Shown one piece after another: positions 21,316-30,039 of a DNA stretch of 64,000 nucleotides. The first letter of the stretch is position 1; every line of letters starts with the position of its first letter. This stretch comes from UBA4417 sp964544545 (lineage in GTDB: Bacteria > Bacteroidota > Bacteroidia > Bacteroidales > UBA4417): positions 1 through 64,000 of the forward strand of contig CAZJCG010000012.1 of the NCBI GenBank assembly GCA_964544545.1, written 5' to 3'. The translations under genes and the position numbers were made by a program. Below the pieces are notes generated by a model that worked only from the letters and a program-made list of their open reading frames with translations, searched no databases and was not told the DNA's origin.

Positions 21316-24255
21316 TTATAGCAATGCTTCGTAAAGGATCTCGATGGGGTGATAGGCTCTCTTTCCCGTGCCATCCTTGATCTGGTGCCGGCAACTGGTT
21401 CCGGGAGCTGCAATGAGCGTTTCACTTCCGGCTTTCCGGACCTCGGGAAACAGAACCAGTTCCCCGACTTTCTGCGAAAACTCATAATGCTCCTTTTCAT
21501 ATCCAAATGAACCAGCCATGCCGCAACATCCCGATTTGATCTCTTCCACCTTGTAATTCACAGGGAGGGAAAGCATCTCACGGGTCGGACCTATGGATGA
21601 AAGAGCCTTCTGATGACAATGGCCGTGCAACTTGACCGATACCCTTTTATCAGTGAATTGTCCGCTCTGAACACGTCCTTTCGCTGCCTCCCGCATAATG
21701 AACTCGTCAAACATCAGGCAATTCCCGGCAAGTTGCAGTGCAGAACTCTTCAAACTTTCACCCACCAGATCGGGATATTCATCATGAAAGGAAAGGATGG
21801 CCGAAGGTTCAATTCCGATCAGGGGCGTTTCTTCAGTCACTTTATCGCGCAAAAGCAATACATTGCTGATGGCAAGCTTCTTGGCCTGTCCGATCAGTCC
21901 CTTGGAGAGATAAGTCCTGCCACTTTCTTCGTGCCGGGGCACTTCAACCTTGTAACCAAGCTTGTTCAGCAGCTTCACGGCTTTGATCCCGATCTCCACA
22001 TCATTGTAATCGGAGAACTCATCGGCAAACAGGTAAACCTTGCCATTGGCAAAGGAAGAGTTTTTATTGCCTTTAGTACGGATCCAGCTGCGGAGCGTGT
22101 TTTTCCCGATTGTCGGGATACTTCTTTTGGGTGCAAATCCCAGTGACTTTTTAAGAATGCCTGAAGTCACAGGGTTGGTAACGAACCAGTTGAAGATAGA
22201 TGGGACCAGCATTCCCAGTTTATTGAAACGGGTGATGTTGGCGATCATCCAGGTGCGGAGCGGAACACGATGGCTTTTGTACCAGTTGAAGAGAAATTCG
22301 GCCTTGTAGCGGGCCATGTCGACATTCGACGGACATTCGCTCTTGCATCCTTTGCACGACAGACAGAGATCCATAACCTCATAGATCTCAGGGTGGTTGA
22401 AACGGTTTTTCCGGGTTGAGTGGGTAAGGAATTCCCGTAATATATTGGCCCTGGCCCGGGTGGAGTTCTTCTCATCGAAGGAAGCCATATAACTAGGGCA
22501 CATTGTGCCGCCCATCAGGGAGGATTTCCGGCAATCAGCCGAGCCGTTACATTGTTCGGCAGCTCTTATCAGTCCCTTTGTTCCGGAGAAATCGAAGATC
22601 GTTTCCGGCTCCGATGCAGTCATCCCCGGTTCATATCGGAGGCTGGTGTTCATCGGCGGAGTCCTGGTGATCTTGCCCGGATTGAAAATACCTTCCGGAT
22701 CCCAGCATTGCTTGATCTCTTCGAGCAGTTGGTAGTTATGTTCCCCGATCATCAGAGGAATGAACTCACCCCGTAAGCGACCGTCACCATGTTCCCCGCT
22801 CAGGGAGCCCTTGTATTTTTTAACCAGCCTGGCAGTTTCGAGGGCTACTGTGTGAAACAGTTCAACATCCTTCGGGTCTTTCAGGTTTAGCACAGGTCGA
22901 AGGTGAAGTTCACCGGTAGCGATATGGGCATGGTACACGCAACCGAGCCCGTATCCTTTGAGCATTTCCTTGAATTCGGCCATGTATTGCGGTAGAACTT
23001 CCGGATTCACCGCCGTGTCTTCAACAACAGCTACCGGCTTGGCATCTCCAGGCACGTTCGATAGCAGTCCAAGTCCGGCTTTCCGCAGAGCCCATACTTT
23101 CGGAATATCGTTGCCGGTGACCAGCGGGAAATGATAGCCAAAACCCGCAGCCCTGAGTTCCGATTCGATCTTTCCGGCTTTTTCAGAAAGGGCTTGTTCA
23201 TTTTGTTCTGCCAGTTCAATGATCAGGATGGCAGCAGGATCACCCTGAAGGAAAAAACGATTCTTGCGCTGGGTGATGTTCGACTTGGTCTGTTGCAGGA
23301 TGATGTCATCCATCAGTTCAACTGCAACCGGCTTATGCTTTAATGCCACCAGGTTGCCATGGAATGCATCTTCCAGCGATTTGCAATGGACACAAATCAG
23401 CGCTTTATGCCGGGGCGGGAGAGGTACCAGGTTGAGCTTGATCTCCGTAACCAGGCACAGGGTGCCTTCTGAGCCGGCTATCAGTTTGCAGAAATTGAAA
23501 GGCTCAGCTTTATCCTGAAAAGGTTCTGATTCAAGCAGAAGATCCAATGCATAACCGGTGTTTCGCCTGCGAATGGAGCGGTCAGGGAAGTTATCCCTGA
23601 TCTGCCGCTGATTTTCCGGATTCGCCAATATATCCCGGATGTTCCTGTATAGAGCACCTTCCAGGTCGTTCTGCAAACATTTCAGTTGAAAATCACCCGA
23701 TGTAAGAGGTGTGAACAGAACTTCCTGCCCGTTGCTCAGCAAGGCCCTGACCTCAAGGGTGTGATCGCGTGTGCTGCCGTAAACCAGCGAATGAGAACCG
23801 CAGGAATTGTTACCTACCATGCCTCCGATCATGCACCGGTTCGATGTGGAAGTTTCCGGCCCGAAGAACAAGCCTGTTGGTTCGAGTTGCTTGTTTAACT
23901 CATCCAGGATAACCCCCGGCTGAACCCTGACCCAGCGCTCCTGTTCATTGATCTCAAGAACCGAAGTGAAGTACTTTGAAATGTCAACGATAATACCGTT
24001 CCCTACTACCTGTCCGGCCAGCGAAGTACCGGCAGCTCTGGGTATCAGCGGTATCTGCATGTGCCTCGCGAAACCGATCAGTTCCTTCAGATCATCAATA
24101 TCTCTGGGCCTGGTGACAGCTACCGGTACTTCCCGGTATGCCGAAGCGTCGGTTGCATACATGAGGCGGTCCGGATCACCGGTAAGAATATCCCCTTTAA
24201 ACCTGGCCCTGAGTTCGGAAAGCTTGTTATGCGGAATGATTTTCGGAAAATTCAT
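21316..24255 (-). CDS. YdiJ-like FAD-linked oxidase with Fe-S and CCG domains (probable D-2-hydroxyacid dehydrogenase)
   Basis: 979 aa. Residues ~20-240 are a PCMH-type FAD-binding domain (PRAAGTSLAGQ, GGMVGNNSCGSHS). Residues ~250-530 are the FAD-oxidase C domain with the metal/substrate motifs HAHIATGELHLRP and SGEHGDGRLRGE. Residues ~570-680 hold ferredoxin-like cysteines (CNGSADC, MCPSY, CLSCKGCKSECP). The C terminus is a cysteine-rich CCG domain (GHCHQKAL, GCCGMAGSFGYE). This order and length match E. coli YdiJ, a D-2-hydroxyglutarate dehydrogenase; D-lactate dehydrogenases of related build are the alternative. Linkage to a DUF1338 gene favours D-2-hydroxyglutarate. Start ATG at 24255, 9 bp after the SRPBCC gene. 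Confidence 0.88.
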   Translation of the reverse strand: MNFPKIIPHNKLSELRARFKGDILTGDPDRLMYATDASAYREVPVAVTRPRDIDDLKELIGFARHMQIPLIPRAAGTSLAGQVVGNGIIVDISKYFTSVLEINEQERWVRVQPGVILDELNKQLEPTGLFFGPETSTSNRCMIGGMVGNNSCGSHSLVYGSTRDHTLEVRALLSNGQEVLFTPLTSGDFQLKCLQNDLEGALYRNIRDILANPENQRQIRDNFPDRSIRRRNTGYALDLLLESEPFQDKAEPFNFCKLIAGSEGTLCLVTEIKLNLVPLPPRHKALICVHCKSLEDAFHGNLVALKHKPVAVELMDDIILQQTKSNITQRKNRFFLQGDPAAILIIELAEQNEQALSEKAGKIESELRAAGFGYHFPLVTGNDIPKVWALRKAGLGLLSNVPGDAKPVAVVEDTAVNPEVLPQYMAEFKEMLKGYGLGCVYHAHIATGELHLRPVLNLKDPKDVELFHTVALETARLVKKYKGSLSGEHGDGRLRGEFIPLMIGEHNYQLLEEIKQCWDPEGIFNPGKITRTPPMNTSLRYEPGMTASEPETIFDFSGTKGLIRAAEQCNGSADCRKSSLMGGTMCPSYMASFDEKNSTRARANILREFLTHSTRKNRFNHPEIYEVMDLCLSCKGCKSECPSNVDMARYKAEFLFNWYKSHRVPLRTWMIANITRFNKLGMLVPSIFNWFVTNPVTSGILKKSLGFAPKRSIPTIGKNTLRSWIRTKGNKNSSFANGKVYLFADEFSDYNDVEIGIKAVKLLNKLGYKVEVPRHEESGRTYLSKGLIGQAKKLAISNVLLLRDKVTEETPLIGIEPSAILSFHDEYPDLVGESLKSSALQLAGNCLMFDEFIMREAAKGRVQSGQFTDKRVSVKLHGHCHQKALSSIGPTREMLSLPVNYKVEEIKSGCCGMAGSFGYEKEHYEFSQKVGELVLFPEVRKAGSETLIAAPGTSCRHQIKDGTGKRAYHPIEILYEALL

Positions 24256-24264
24256 CGTGGTTGT

Positions 24265-24645
24265 CTAGTCTTCAAGCAGTTGCTTCAGCGGTTTGAAATA
24301 ATAGCGGTCCCAGCCTTCCAGGATGTTTTCAAATGCATCGTCTGGTATTCCGGTGTGAAGCATCTCCACACGCGTATCTTTACCTTCCGGCTGAATAGTA
24401 ATCGTAACGATCGATTTCTCTGATTCGCCTTCGAAATACCATTGCTGTTTGATCATCTTATCCTGTTCAAACTCCAGGTTCAGTCCTGTGATCTCTCCAT
24501 CCCAGAGTGAAAATTCGGTTCCCGGAACTGCTTCCATAATGGCCGGTGAACCTGACCACATTTCGATAGTGAGCGGATTGGTGAGCGCCGTGAAAATATG
24601 TTCAGGCGTTGCTTTGATGTGATACGTTTTCCTGATGTTCTTCAT
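24265..24645 (-). CDS. SRPBCC / AHSA1-type START-like domain protein
   Basis: 126 aa, soluble, single domain. The opening KTYHIKATPEHIFTALTNP, W near 30, ITGLNLEFE and WYFEGE, and the C-terminal helix with GWDRYYFKPLKQLLE match the Aha1/SRPBCC helix-grip fold, which binds hydrophobic ligands or chaperone partners. Ligand unknown. It lies 3 bp after the barrel gene and 9 bp before the YdiJ-like gene, so it is in the same operon. Confidence 0.85.
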   Translation of the reverse strand: MKNIRKTYHIKATPEHIFTALTNPLTIEMWSGSPAIMEAVPGTEFSLWDGEITGLNLEFEQDKMIKQQWYFEGESEKSIVTITIQPEGKDTRVEMLHTGIPDDAFENILEGWDRYYFKPLKQLLED

Positions 24646-24648
24646 GTG

Positions 24649-25341
24649 TCAAAAAGTTATATTGATGCCCGGCTGAAGCTTGAACAGGGGCATTTTCATA
24701 TACTGGTAAACGCGCTGGTTGGCTTTAATAAACGGGAACCGGGATTCGGCATAGGTAAATTCCGTTTCCAGCAAAAGGGTGACATTTTCAAAGAGTCTGT
24801 AATTCAGGGCTGCCCCGGTCAGGAAGGTGAATCTTGAACTCCGGGCAGAGGTTTTTCGCCAGTACATAGGCCCTTCCAGGTAAAAGGTCGCTCCGTAGAA
24901 CTGGTCAGGCGACATTGCCCAAAACAATCCTCCCAATGCTTTGAATGATGCACTGAAACGTTTGTAAACAGGTAAACGGTAATAGGCGCCGGCCATATAC
25001 GTTCGCACGGTGTAAGGCCCTGATTTCAGGTCGTAATCCTCGCCGAAAGCATCATGAATATCCAGATCTTCTGCATAATAACCGGAGGCTATGGGATAAT
25101 AGCTGGCAGAAAAATTGGCGCCTGCGCCAAAACCTTTATAAAAATACCAGACAGCCTCCGATGTAAAGGTCGTTCCCAGCAAGGCGTAAGCCCCGTACTT
25201 GTATTCATGGGATGCGAATTGCCCCATGGGAAGGGAAAATCCATACCTGAAACCGGCCAGAAACCTGTTTTCCTGTGCCATGGAGATACCCGGCCAAAAC
25301 ATGACCAGCACAAAAATGTATACTACCAGGGATTTCTTCAT
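24649..25341 (-). CDS. Outer-membrane beta-barrel protein, 230 aa
   Basis: The start chosen is the ATG at 25341, which begins a signal peptide (MKKSLVVYIFVLVMFWPG, cleavage after SMAQ). The frame continues upstream to 25506 but that part would overlap the end of the DUF1338 gene. The mature protein has alternating hydrophobic/aromatic strands, FRYGFSLPMGQF near the start, YMAGAYYRLPVY in the middle and a terminal LQPGINITF, all typical of small Bacteroidota porin-family barrels. Cargo unknown. Confidence 0.82.
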   Translation of the reverse strand: MKKSLVVYIFVLVMFWPGISMAQENRFLAGFRYGFSLPMGQFASHEYKYGAYALLGTTFTSEAVWYFYKGFGAGANFSASYYPIASGYYAEDLDIHDAFGEDYDLKSGPYTVRTYMAGAYYRLPVYKRFSASFKALGGLFWAMSPDQFYGATFYLEGPMYWRKTSARSSRFTFLTGAALNYRLFENVTLLLETEFTYAESRFPFIKANQRVYQYMKMPLFKLQPGINITF

Positions 25342-25399
25342 AACATTGGTTGAAAGCCGGCGACTATCCGTCCGGCAACAAAACGATGGATCGTATGGA

Positions 25400-26206
25400 T
25401 TATTTCTGGTAGAAGTCGGTGCTCTCGAAGATTTTATCCGCCGATTTGGCGATAAATCCGGAATAGAGTTTCCCGTCAGCATCCGGATAGCGGCGGGCGA
25501 ACTCATAATAGCAGGAGGGAGTATTGTAGATACCCTCAGTGAAGCTGACCGGCAGTACGCCAGCCAGGGTGCTGGATTGTTCCAGCAACTCTGCGGGATT
25601 GCCTTTTACCCTTCCGCCTGATTCGTTGAGTTTGAATCCTTTGTCATTCAGGAACTGGTTCACCTTTTCGATGGTGTTCAGTTTTTTCAGGTGGTTGATG
25701 CTGACCGTAAAATGATTTGCGCGGAATCCGTAGACGTAGAGCCAGGCGGCATATTCCGATTCCTTCCGCAGCAATTCATATTCAGCATAGGAAGGGGTAC
25801 CCCACACATTGCCTGCAAAAATCAATTCATTGCCAAACAGCAGGGACTCCGGAATGGCATTAATTTTCCGGTTGACAACCTGCTGCAGTCCGGCACTGAA
25901 ATTCTCCGCCATCAGCTGGCTGATGAAAACCCTTGGAGCCTCGGGAGCATCAGGAAGCTCATAGTGTTTGGCCGTAAGATGCTTGTCCCCGAAGACGTAG
26001 AATCCTTTCTGGACGTATCCGGCCAACAGAAAAGGCCTGGCCAGGACATCGATATTGACGAAGGGATGATAGAAGGTCCTGAAAGCGATATGGTCATTTA
26101 CAACCGTTTCCCCTTCAGCTTCAAAACAATCGAAAACCTTCCTGGCTTCCGGGTTTTGGACGATATAGTCTTTCCAGAGACGATCAAATATTGTATTGGG
26201 TTGCAT
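25400..26206 (-). CDS. DUF1338 family protein (2-oxoadipate dioxygenase/decarboxylase-like)
   Basis: 268 aa. The N-terminal NDHIAFRTF (His39, Arg43), the central ISQLMAE and the closing SCYYEFARRYP pattern identify DUF1338. Characterised members (HglS of Pseudomonas and plant homologues) are Fe(II) enzymes that turn 2-oxoadipate into D-2-hydroxyglutarate with loss of CO2; the H-x3-R pair fits the metal/substrate residues reported there. This protein is the short form, so activity is inferred. A YdiJ-like dehydrogenase, which would oxidise D-2-hydroxyglutarate, is three genes downstream in the same run. Confidence 0.82.
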   Translation of the reverse strand: MQPNTIFDRLWKDYIVQNPEARKVFDCFEAEGETVVNDHIAFRTFYHPFVNIDVLARPFLLAGYVQKGFYVFGDKHLTAKHYELPDAPEAPRVFISQLMAENFSAGLQQVVNRKINAIPESLLFGNELIFAGNVWGTPSYAEYELLRKESEYAAWLYVYGFRANHFTVSINHLKKLNTIEKVNQFLNDKGFKLNESGGRVKGNPAELLEQSSTLAGVLPVSFTEGIYNTPSCYYEFARRYPDADGKLYSGFIAKSADKIFESTDFYQK

Positions 26207-26311
26207 GGTTTCGATACTTTTAGATAGTTTGAAGTACGAAAATACGCAAAAGCAGGCATACCGGAATACTTTTCCGGCGAAGCTGAAAAAATCAGCCCGG
26301 ACAAATACCGA

Positions 26312-26626
26312 TCAGGCGCGTTTCTTGAGAACGAGTACCCTCAAATCCGCCGTGCCGGCATTCCGCAGCCCTCGCTCGGCTCCTGCAGGCACCTCTGCAA
26401 CATCAAACTTCTGAAGCTCGTTCGGTGTGCCGTCAACCACCAGTTGGCCTGTTCCTTCCAGTATACAGAATATGACCGGGATGGTATTTACATGGGATGC
26501 GATCTGCTCATTGGGGAGCATGTGCAGGTGGACAACATCGAGTGTATCTGAAGTGTACATCTTCCTTACATCCAGTTCCGAAGGCATTTTGATCGCATCC
26601 TTCAGGGTTGTGACAGGGATATTCAT
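26312..26626 (-). CDS. Small cupin-domain protein
   Basis: 104 aa, single cupin barrel. Motif 1 is reduced (LHMLPNEQIASHVN ... ILEGTGQLVVDG); motif 2 is VPAGAERGLRNAG. Metal ligands are incomplete: only one or two of the usual histidines are seen. Sits between a second cupin gene (27 bp upstream end to start) and the DUF1338 gene. Function not assignable. Confidence 0.8.
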   Translation of the reverse strand: MNIPVTTLKDAIKMPSELDVRKMYTSDTLDVVHLHMLPNEQIASHVNTIPVIFCILEGTGQLVVDGTPNELQKFDVAEVPAGAERGLRNAGTADLRVLVLKKRA

Positions 26627-26663
26627 GGTTTATCGATTACCGGATTATTTTCTTTATCAATTA

Positions 26664-26993
26664 TTAACTGCGGATCATGGTAAGCAGCATCTTGAAAGGA
26701 CTTAGCGCATTAACGGCATGTGTGATCCCTGCCGGCATGATAATGCTCATCCCGGCTGTCAGTATGTTGGGATTGCCGCCGATAACGATCTCTGCCTCTC
26801 CGTCAAGCACCTGGACCAGTGCATCAAAAGGCGCGGTATGCTCGCTCAGTTTCTGCCCTTCATCAAAAGCGAACAGGGTGAGGTTGCCGGTTTCCTTCTG
26901 GATAACTTTTTTACTAACGATCCCGCTTTCGGAATACTCGACCTTTTCTTCAAACCGGAAGGCCTTACCGGGTTGGAACAATGTGGTTTCCAT
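26664..26993 (-). CDS. Cupin-domain protein, 109 aa
   Basis: The ATG at 26993 (METTLFQPGKAF) is chosen; the frame runs upstream into the ferredoxin gene but lacks features there. The cupin core is FAFDEGQKLSEHTAPFDALVQVLDGEAEI and MPAGITHAVNAL, with His ligands at SEH and ITH. This type of cupin is often found beside redox or stress genes in anaerobes. 88 bp separate it from the ferredoxin gene. Confidence 0.85.
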   Translation of the reverse strand: METTLFQPGKAFRFEEKVEYSESGIVSKKVIQKETGNLTLFAFDEGQKLSEHTAPFDALVQVLDGEAEIVIGGNPNILTAGMSIIMPAGITHAVNALSPFKMLLTMIRS

Positions 26994-27081
26994 ATAACTT
27001 TTTTTTGTGTGAATAATTATTGTTGGTGATGAGCTTAGTGCAATCAGTATTGTTGTTAAACAGTTTTTTCTGTCTTCATTC

Positions 27082-27993
27082 TTATGCCCATTCCTCCTCA
27101 AGAACTTCACCCTTCACGCTGATGATTACCCGCTTAAGGGGTATTTCCCGCCCGGCCTGCTGCATGGCAACCTGAGCCATCTGCATCAAGCCGCCACAGC
27201 AGGGAACTTCCATCATCACAACGGTCATGCTCTTGATGAGTGAGTTCTTTATCATTGCTGTCAGTTTTTCGACATACGATTCTTTATTGGAGTCGAGCTT
27301 CGGGCAGGCAATCGCCAGTGTTTTTCCTTTCAGATAGACCTGGTGGAAGTTACCCATGGCAAAAGCAACACAATCAGCTGCCAGCACTACGTCGGCATTT
27401 TTGAAATAGGAAGCCTGCGGATTGAGCAAATGAAGTTGTACCGGCCATTGGCGGAGTTCCGAAGGGGCAGGGGAGAGGGGCGTTTCATTTACGGAAGCAT
27501 TCACCTGTTCCATATCGATCTTAAAGTCGATTGCCCTGGACCCGGAACAACCACAGGCTGAAGCCGGTTTGTTATCCCGGATGGCCTCTTGCAGGTTTGG
27601 GTAAATAGCCGATGATGCTATAACAGGTGTGGGTTCCTGTTCCGGACTCAGGTCAATATCATTTTCCTTGATATAAGCCACAGCCTGTTTCAGCAGGTCG
27701 AATTCCTTATGATCGCGCAGATGCTCCAGGTGCGCCAGGATGGTATTCCTTCCTTTTGGGACAATCGTTTCCATGACCCTGCGTTCATCATAGGCTTCAG
27801 CTTCGCGCTCCACCACCTCGATGGCCCCTTCAGGACAATGACCGATACAGGCTCCAAGGCCGTCACAGAAAAGGTCGCTTACCAGTCTGGCCTTACCATC
27901 GATGATCTGCAGGGCGCCTTCGTGGCAGTTGGGGATACAGAGGCCGCAGCCATTGCATTTCTCTTCGTCAATCTGAATGATCTTTCGTAGCAT
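27082..27993 (-). CDS. Dicluster ferredoxin-like 4Fe-4S protein
   Basis: 303 aa, cytoplasmic. Two 4Fe-4S motifs lie in the first 60 residues: CNGCGLCIPNC and a second set CDGLGACIGHCP. A linker follows with CGCSG near 150, then a domain with AADCVAFAMGNFHQ, IACPKLD and PCCGG. This protein type, from memory, occurs in anaerobic Bacteroidota and Firmicutes beside Rrf2 regulators and cupins and sometimes hybrid-cluster protein genes, hinting at redox or nitrosative stress. Its start overlaps the Rrf2 gene by 26 bp, so the two are co-expressed. Confidence 0.88.
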   Translation of the reverse strand: MLRKIIQIDEEKCNGCGLCIPNCHEGALQIIDGKARLVSDLFCDGLGACIGHCPEGAIEVVEREAEAYDERRVMETIVPKGRNTILAHLEHLRDHKEFDLLKQAVAYIKENDIDLSPEQEPTPVIASSAIYPNLQEAIRDNKPASACGCSGSRAIDFKIDMEQVNASVNETPLSPAPSELRQWPVQLHLLNPQASYFKNADVVLAADCVAFAMGNFHQVYLKGKTLAIACPKLDSNKESYVEKLTAMIKNSLIKSMTVVMMEVPCCGGLMQMAQVAMQQAGREIPLKRVIISVKGEVLEEEWA

Positions 27994-28405
27994 AGATATG
28001 TTTTTTTGTAGTCAAATCCGATATTCTGGTGGTATACAAGTATTCCCTGAACTCTTCTGAAAAGGTAAAAGCATGGTCCCCGAAAACACACTTCTCGAAT
28101 GGGCACTTGTCGTCACTGATGCCACAAATGCTGCAATCAATGGATCCTTCTATCAATTCATAGATTTCCAGCAGCGATACTTCATCAGCCGGGCGATTCA
28201 GGATGAAACCTCCTGCAGGGCCCCGGTTCGATTGAAGGTAGTTGCCCTTCACAAGCATCTGCATCACCTTGGAGAGATGATTCAACGAAGCCCCCGTCAG
28301 ACGTGCGAGCTGTTTGGCATTCAGCTTCTCAGGGCTTGATGCGATGATGGCCATGCTGTGTATCGCAATGGAGGCAGCTTCTGAAATATGTACAACCTTG
28401 CTCAA
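27968..28405 (-). CDS. Rrf2 family Fe-S transcriptional regulator
   Basis: 145 aa. A winged helix (ISEAASIAIHSMAIIA, LARLTGASLNHLSKVMQMLVKGNYL, SNRGPAGGF) is followed by a cysteine cluster CSICGISDDKCPFEKC around residues 95-110, suited to a 2Fe-2S or 4Fe-4S sensor as in IscR and NsrR. It overlaps the ferredoxin gene and probably controls the minus-strand run below. A -7 box lies 32 bp upstream of the start. Confidence 0.93.
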   Translation of the reverse strand: MSKVVHISEAASIAIHSMAIIASSPEKLNAKQLARLTGASLNHLSKVMQMLVKGNYLQSNRGPAGGFILNRPADEVSLLEIYELIEGSIDCSICGISDDKCPFEKCVFGDHAFTFSEEFREYLYTTRISDLTTKKHIYATKDHSD

Positions 28406-28436
28406 GTCTGTTTAGGAATTTAAGTATTACAATGCG

Positions 28437-28444
28437 CAAATATA
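28437..28444 (-). promoter_or_regulatory. Putative Bacteroidota -7 box for the Rrf2-ferredoxin operon
   Basis: TATATTTG on the minus strand fits the TAnnTTTG consensus exactly. No clear TTTG -33 box is seen at the usual spacing. It would give a leader of roughly 25 nt before the start at 28405. Confidence 0.5.
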
Positions 28445-28649
28445 CATAAAAATTATTAGGGTACTACTTTCAGTAATTTATTTTTAAAAGATGATAGGGG
28501 AGTATCAGACTTAAAGAAAACCATACTAATGATGGATAGTATAAAATAAAGGATGAGAACTTGAGAATGTAAGAATTAGTTAATTTGATGATTAGCTGAT
28601 TAGATGATTTGTCAATATACACTGATGAGCCATGTACTTCTGCGGAAAC

Positions 28650-28800
28650 CTGTGGTTTTTTCTGCGGGATCAGCGAGAAACAATGAAATGGAAGACAAAA
28701 GCCTGCCTGCCAGCCTGGCTCAACTTATAACAATGCAGGTATAACACGGCGGACAGACGGGCCTGGCTCAATGGATGACAATGCAAATATTAACAGGCAG
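28650..28800. repeat. Intergenic repeat cluster between two Rrf2 genes
   Basis: The 457-bp gap 28406-28862 has no gene. It holds a CTGCGG/CTGTGG repeat (about 28639-28668) and a 48-bp direct repeat beginning GCCTGGCTCAA at 28713 and GCCTGGCTCAA at 28761, each continuing to ACAATGCA. A decayed extragenic element is likely. Confidence 0.55.
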
Positions 28801-28862
28801 TCAGTCCGAAGACGTTGAGGGACAAATCAAGAGTAATTATTTGTCAGTGATTTCGGAGGCAA

Positions 28863-29261
28863 TTATAACAGATCAGCCAGCGTATTCTTGCTCAGATGAT
28901 CACGGAAAATAGTGGTCATTTGAATGACCACCGTACCCAGGATACACTTGCCGAATGGGCATACCGGACGTTCATGCGGGCAATCCACCACTTTTACCTG
29001 GCCTTCGATGGCCTCATAGATTTGCAGCAAGGTGATATCCTTAGGCTCAACATTCAGTTGAAATCCACCGGAAGGCCCCCGGTTCGATAACAGGAATCCT
29101 TCTTTTACAAGCCGTTGCATTACTTTGGCAACATGGTGACGGCTTGAACCCGTAACCTCTGCAATTTTCTGAACATTGATGGTTTCTCCTGCACGTGCAA
29201 CCAACACCATCCCATGCATCCCGATTGATGCAGCTTCCGAATAGGAAACAATTTTAGCCAT
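28863..29261 (-). CDS. Second Rrf2 family Fe-S transcriptional regulator
   Basis: 132 aa. Helix-turn-helix region (IAEVTGSSRHHVAKVMQRL, SNRGPSGGF) and cysteine cluster CPHERPVCPFGKC (C-x6-C-x4-C). It is similar to the Rrf2 protein encoded 457 bp downstream, so the two are paralogues. It has no obvious target gene next to it on the same strand; the nearest upstream gene is the divergent lipoprotein. Confidence 0.92.
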   Translation of the reverse strand: MAKIVSYSEAASIGMHGMVLVARAGETINVQKIAEVTGSSRHHVAKVMQRLVKEGFLLSNRGPSGGFQLNVEPKDITLLQIYEAIEGQVKVVDCPHERPVCPFGKCILGTVVIQMTTIFRDHLSKNTLADLL

Positions 29262-29267
29262 TTATCT

Positions 29268-29279
29268 AAATAGGTATTT
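29268..29279. promoter_or_regulatory. Possible Rrf2 autoregulatory inverted repeat
   Basis: AAATAGGTATTT, an inverted repeat with a 2-bp centre, ends 7 bp upstream of the Rrf2 start codon. AT-rich dyads near the start are typical Rrf2 operators, but the match is only structural. Confidence 0.3.
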
Positions 29280-29402
29280 GATTGCTCAAATTTCTGATTA
29301 TTTTTCCAATGCTTTCTGTCCGGGATCAATTTCTAATGATTCTAAATAGCAGATGTCCCTTTTGCCTAACTTAGCGGCACCAATATTATAACCGTGGATA
29401 AG

Positions 29403-30014
29403 ATGAATAATACTGCCAAACGGATGCTTCCGGTCCTTGCACTTCTGGTCTTTTTTCAGCCCTTTTACTCCTGTGATGTGCTGCAGGAAGTTCAGAAAGT
29501 TGCCACACTTTCCAAATGTGATTTCCGGCTCCAGTCGGTTGATCAATTGAAGCTTGCCGGAATCAATGTACAGAATGTAAATAAGCTGTCAGATCTCTCG
29601 CTGATCGATGCCGGTAAACTCACTGCTGCTCTGGCCTCAGGTTCGCTTCCTCTCAGCTTCACCCTGAATGTTGAGGCTAAGAACCCGAATGCTGCGCAGG
29701 CCGGACTGACTAAGCTGGATTGGATCCTTTACATCGATAATATAGAAATGACAAGGGGGATTGTGGAGAAGAGTTTTACAATACCCGGTAACAACGGCAT
29801 TGCTGTAATACCTGTTACTATGAGTGTTGACCTGAAGCAGGTTTTGTCGGGTAAAAGCGCCGATGCCATTCTTAACTTCGGATTAAACCTGGCAGGTGCC
29901 GGCAGCAAACCGACTCGTTTCACGATGAAATTGCAGCCGACGATAAACGTGGCCTCCTATCCGCTGACCTATCTCGGGTATATCACCATCGGAACGGAAT
30001 ACAGCGGTTCTTAG
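29403..30014 (+). CDS. LEA14-like lipoprotein
   Basis: 203 aa. The ATG at 29403 is preferred over the GTG at 29394. A hydrophobic N terminus (MLPVLALLVFFQPFYSC) ends in a lipobox-like cysteine. The mature part (CDFRLQSVDQLKLAGINVQNV ... SLPLSFTLNVEAKNPN) looks like the LEA type 2 / water-stress beta-sandwich found in lipid-associated proteins. A small membrane protein gene follows after 25 bp. Confidence 0.7.
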   Translation: MNNTAKRMLPVLALLVFFQPFYSCDVLQEVQKVATLSKCDFRLQSVDQLKLAGINVQNVNKLSDLSLIDAGKLTAALASGSLPLSFTLNVEAKNPNAAQAGLTKLDWILYIDNIEMTRGIVEKSFTIPGNNGIAVIPVTMSVDLKQVLSGKSADAILNFGLNLAGAGSKPTRFTMKLQPTINVASYPLTYLGYITIGTEYSGS

Positions 30015-30039
30015 TTTATCCCATTAATGAAAACCGGAT

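Noticed and set aside
24255..24423. Plus-strand open frames opposite the YdiJ-like and SRPBCC genes
   Set aside because: Antisense shadows of well-supported genes.
25342..25506. Upstream extension of the barrel protein
   Set aside because: Overlaps the DUF1338 gene end and lies before a complete signal peptide starting at 25341.
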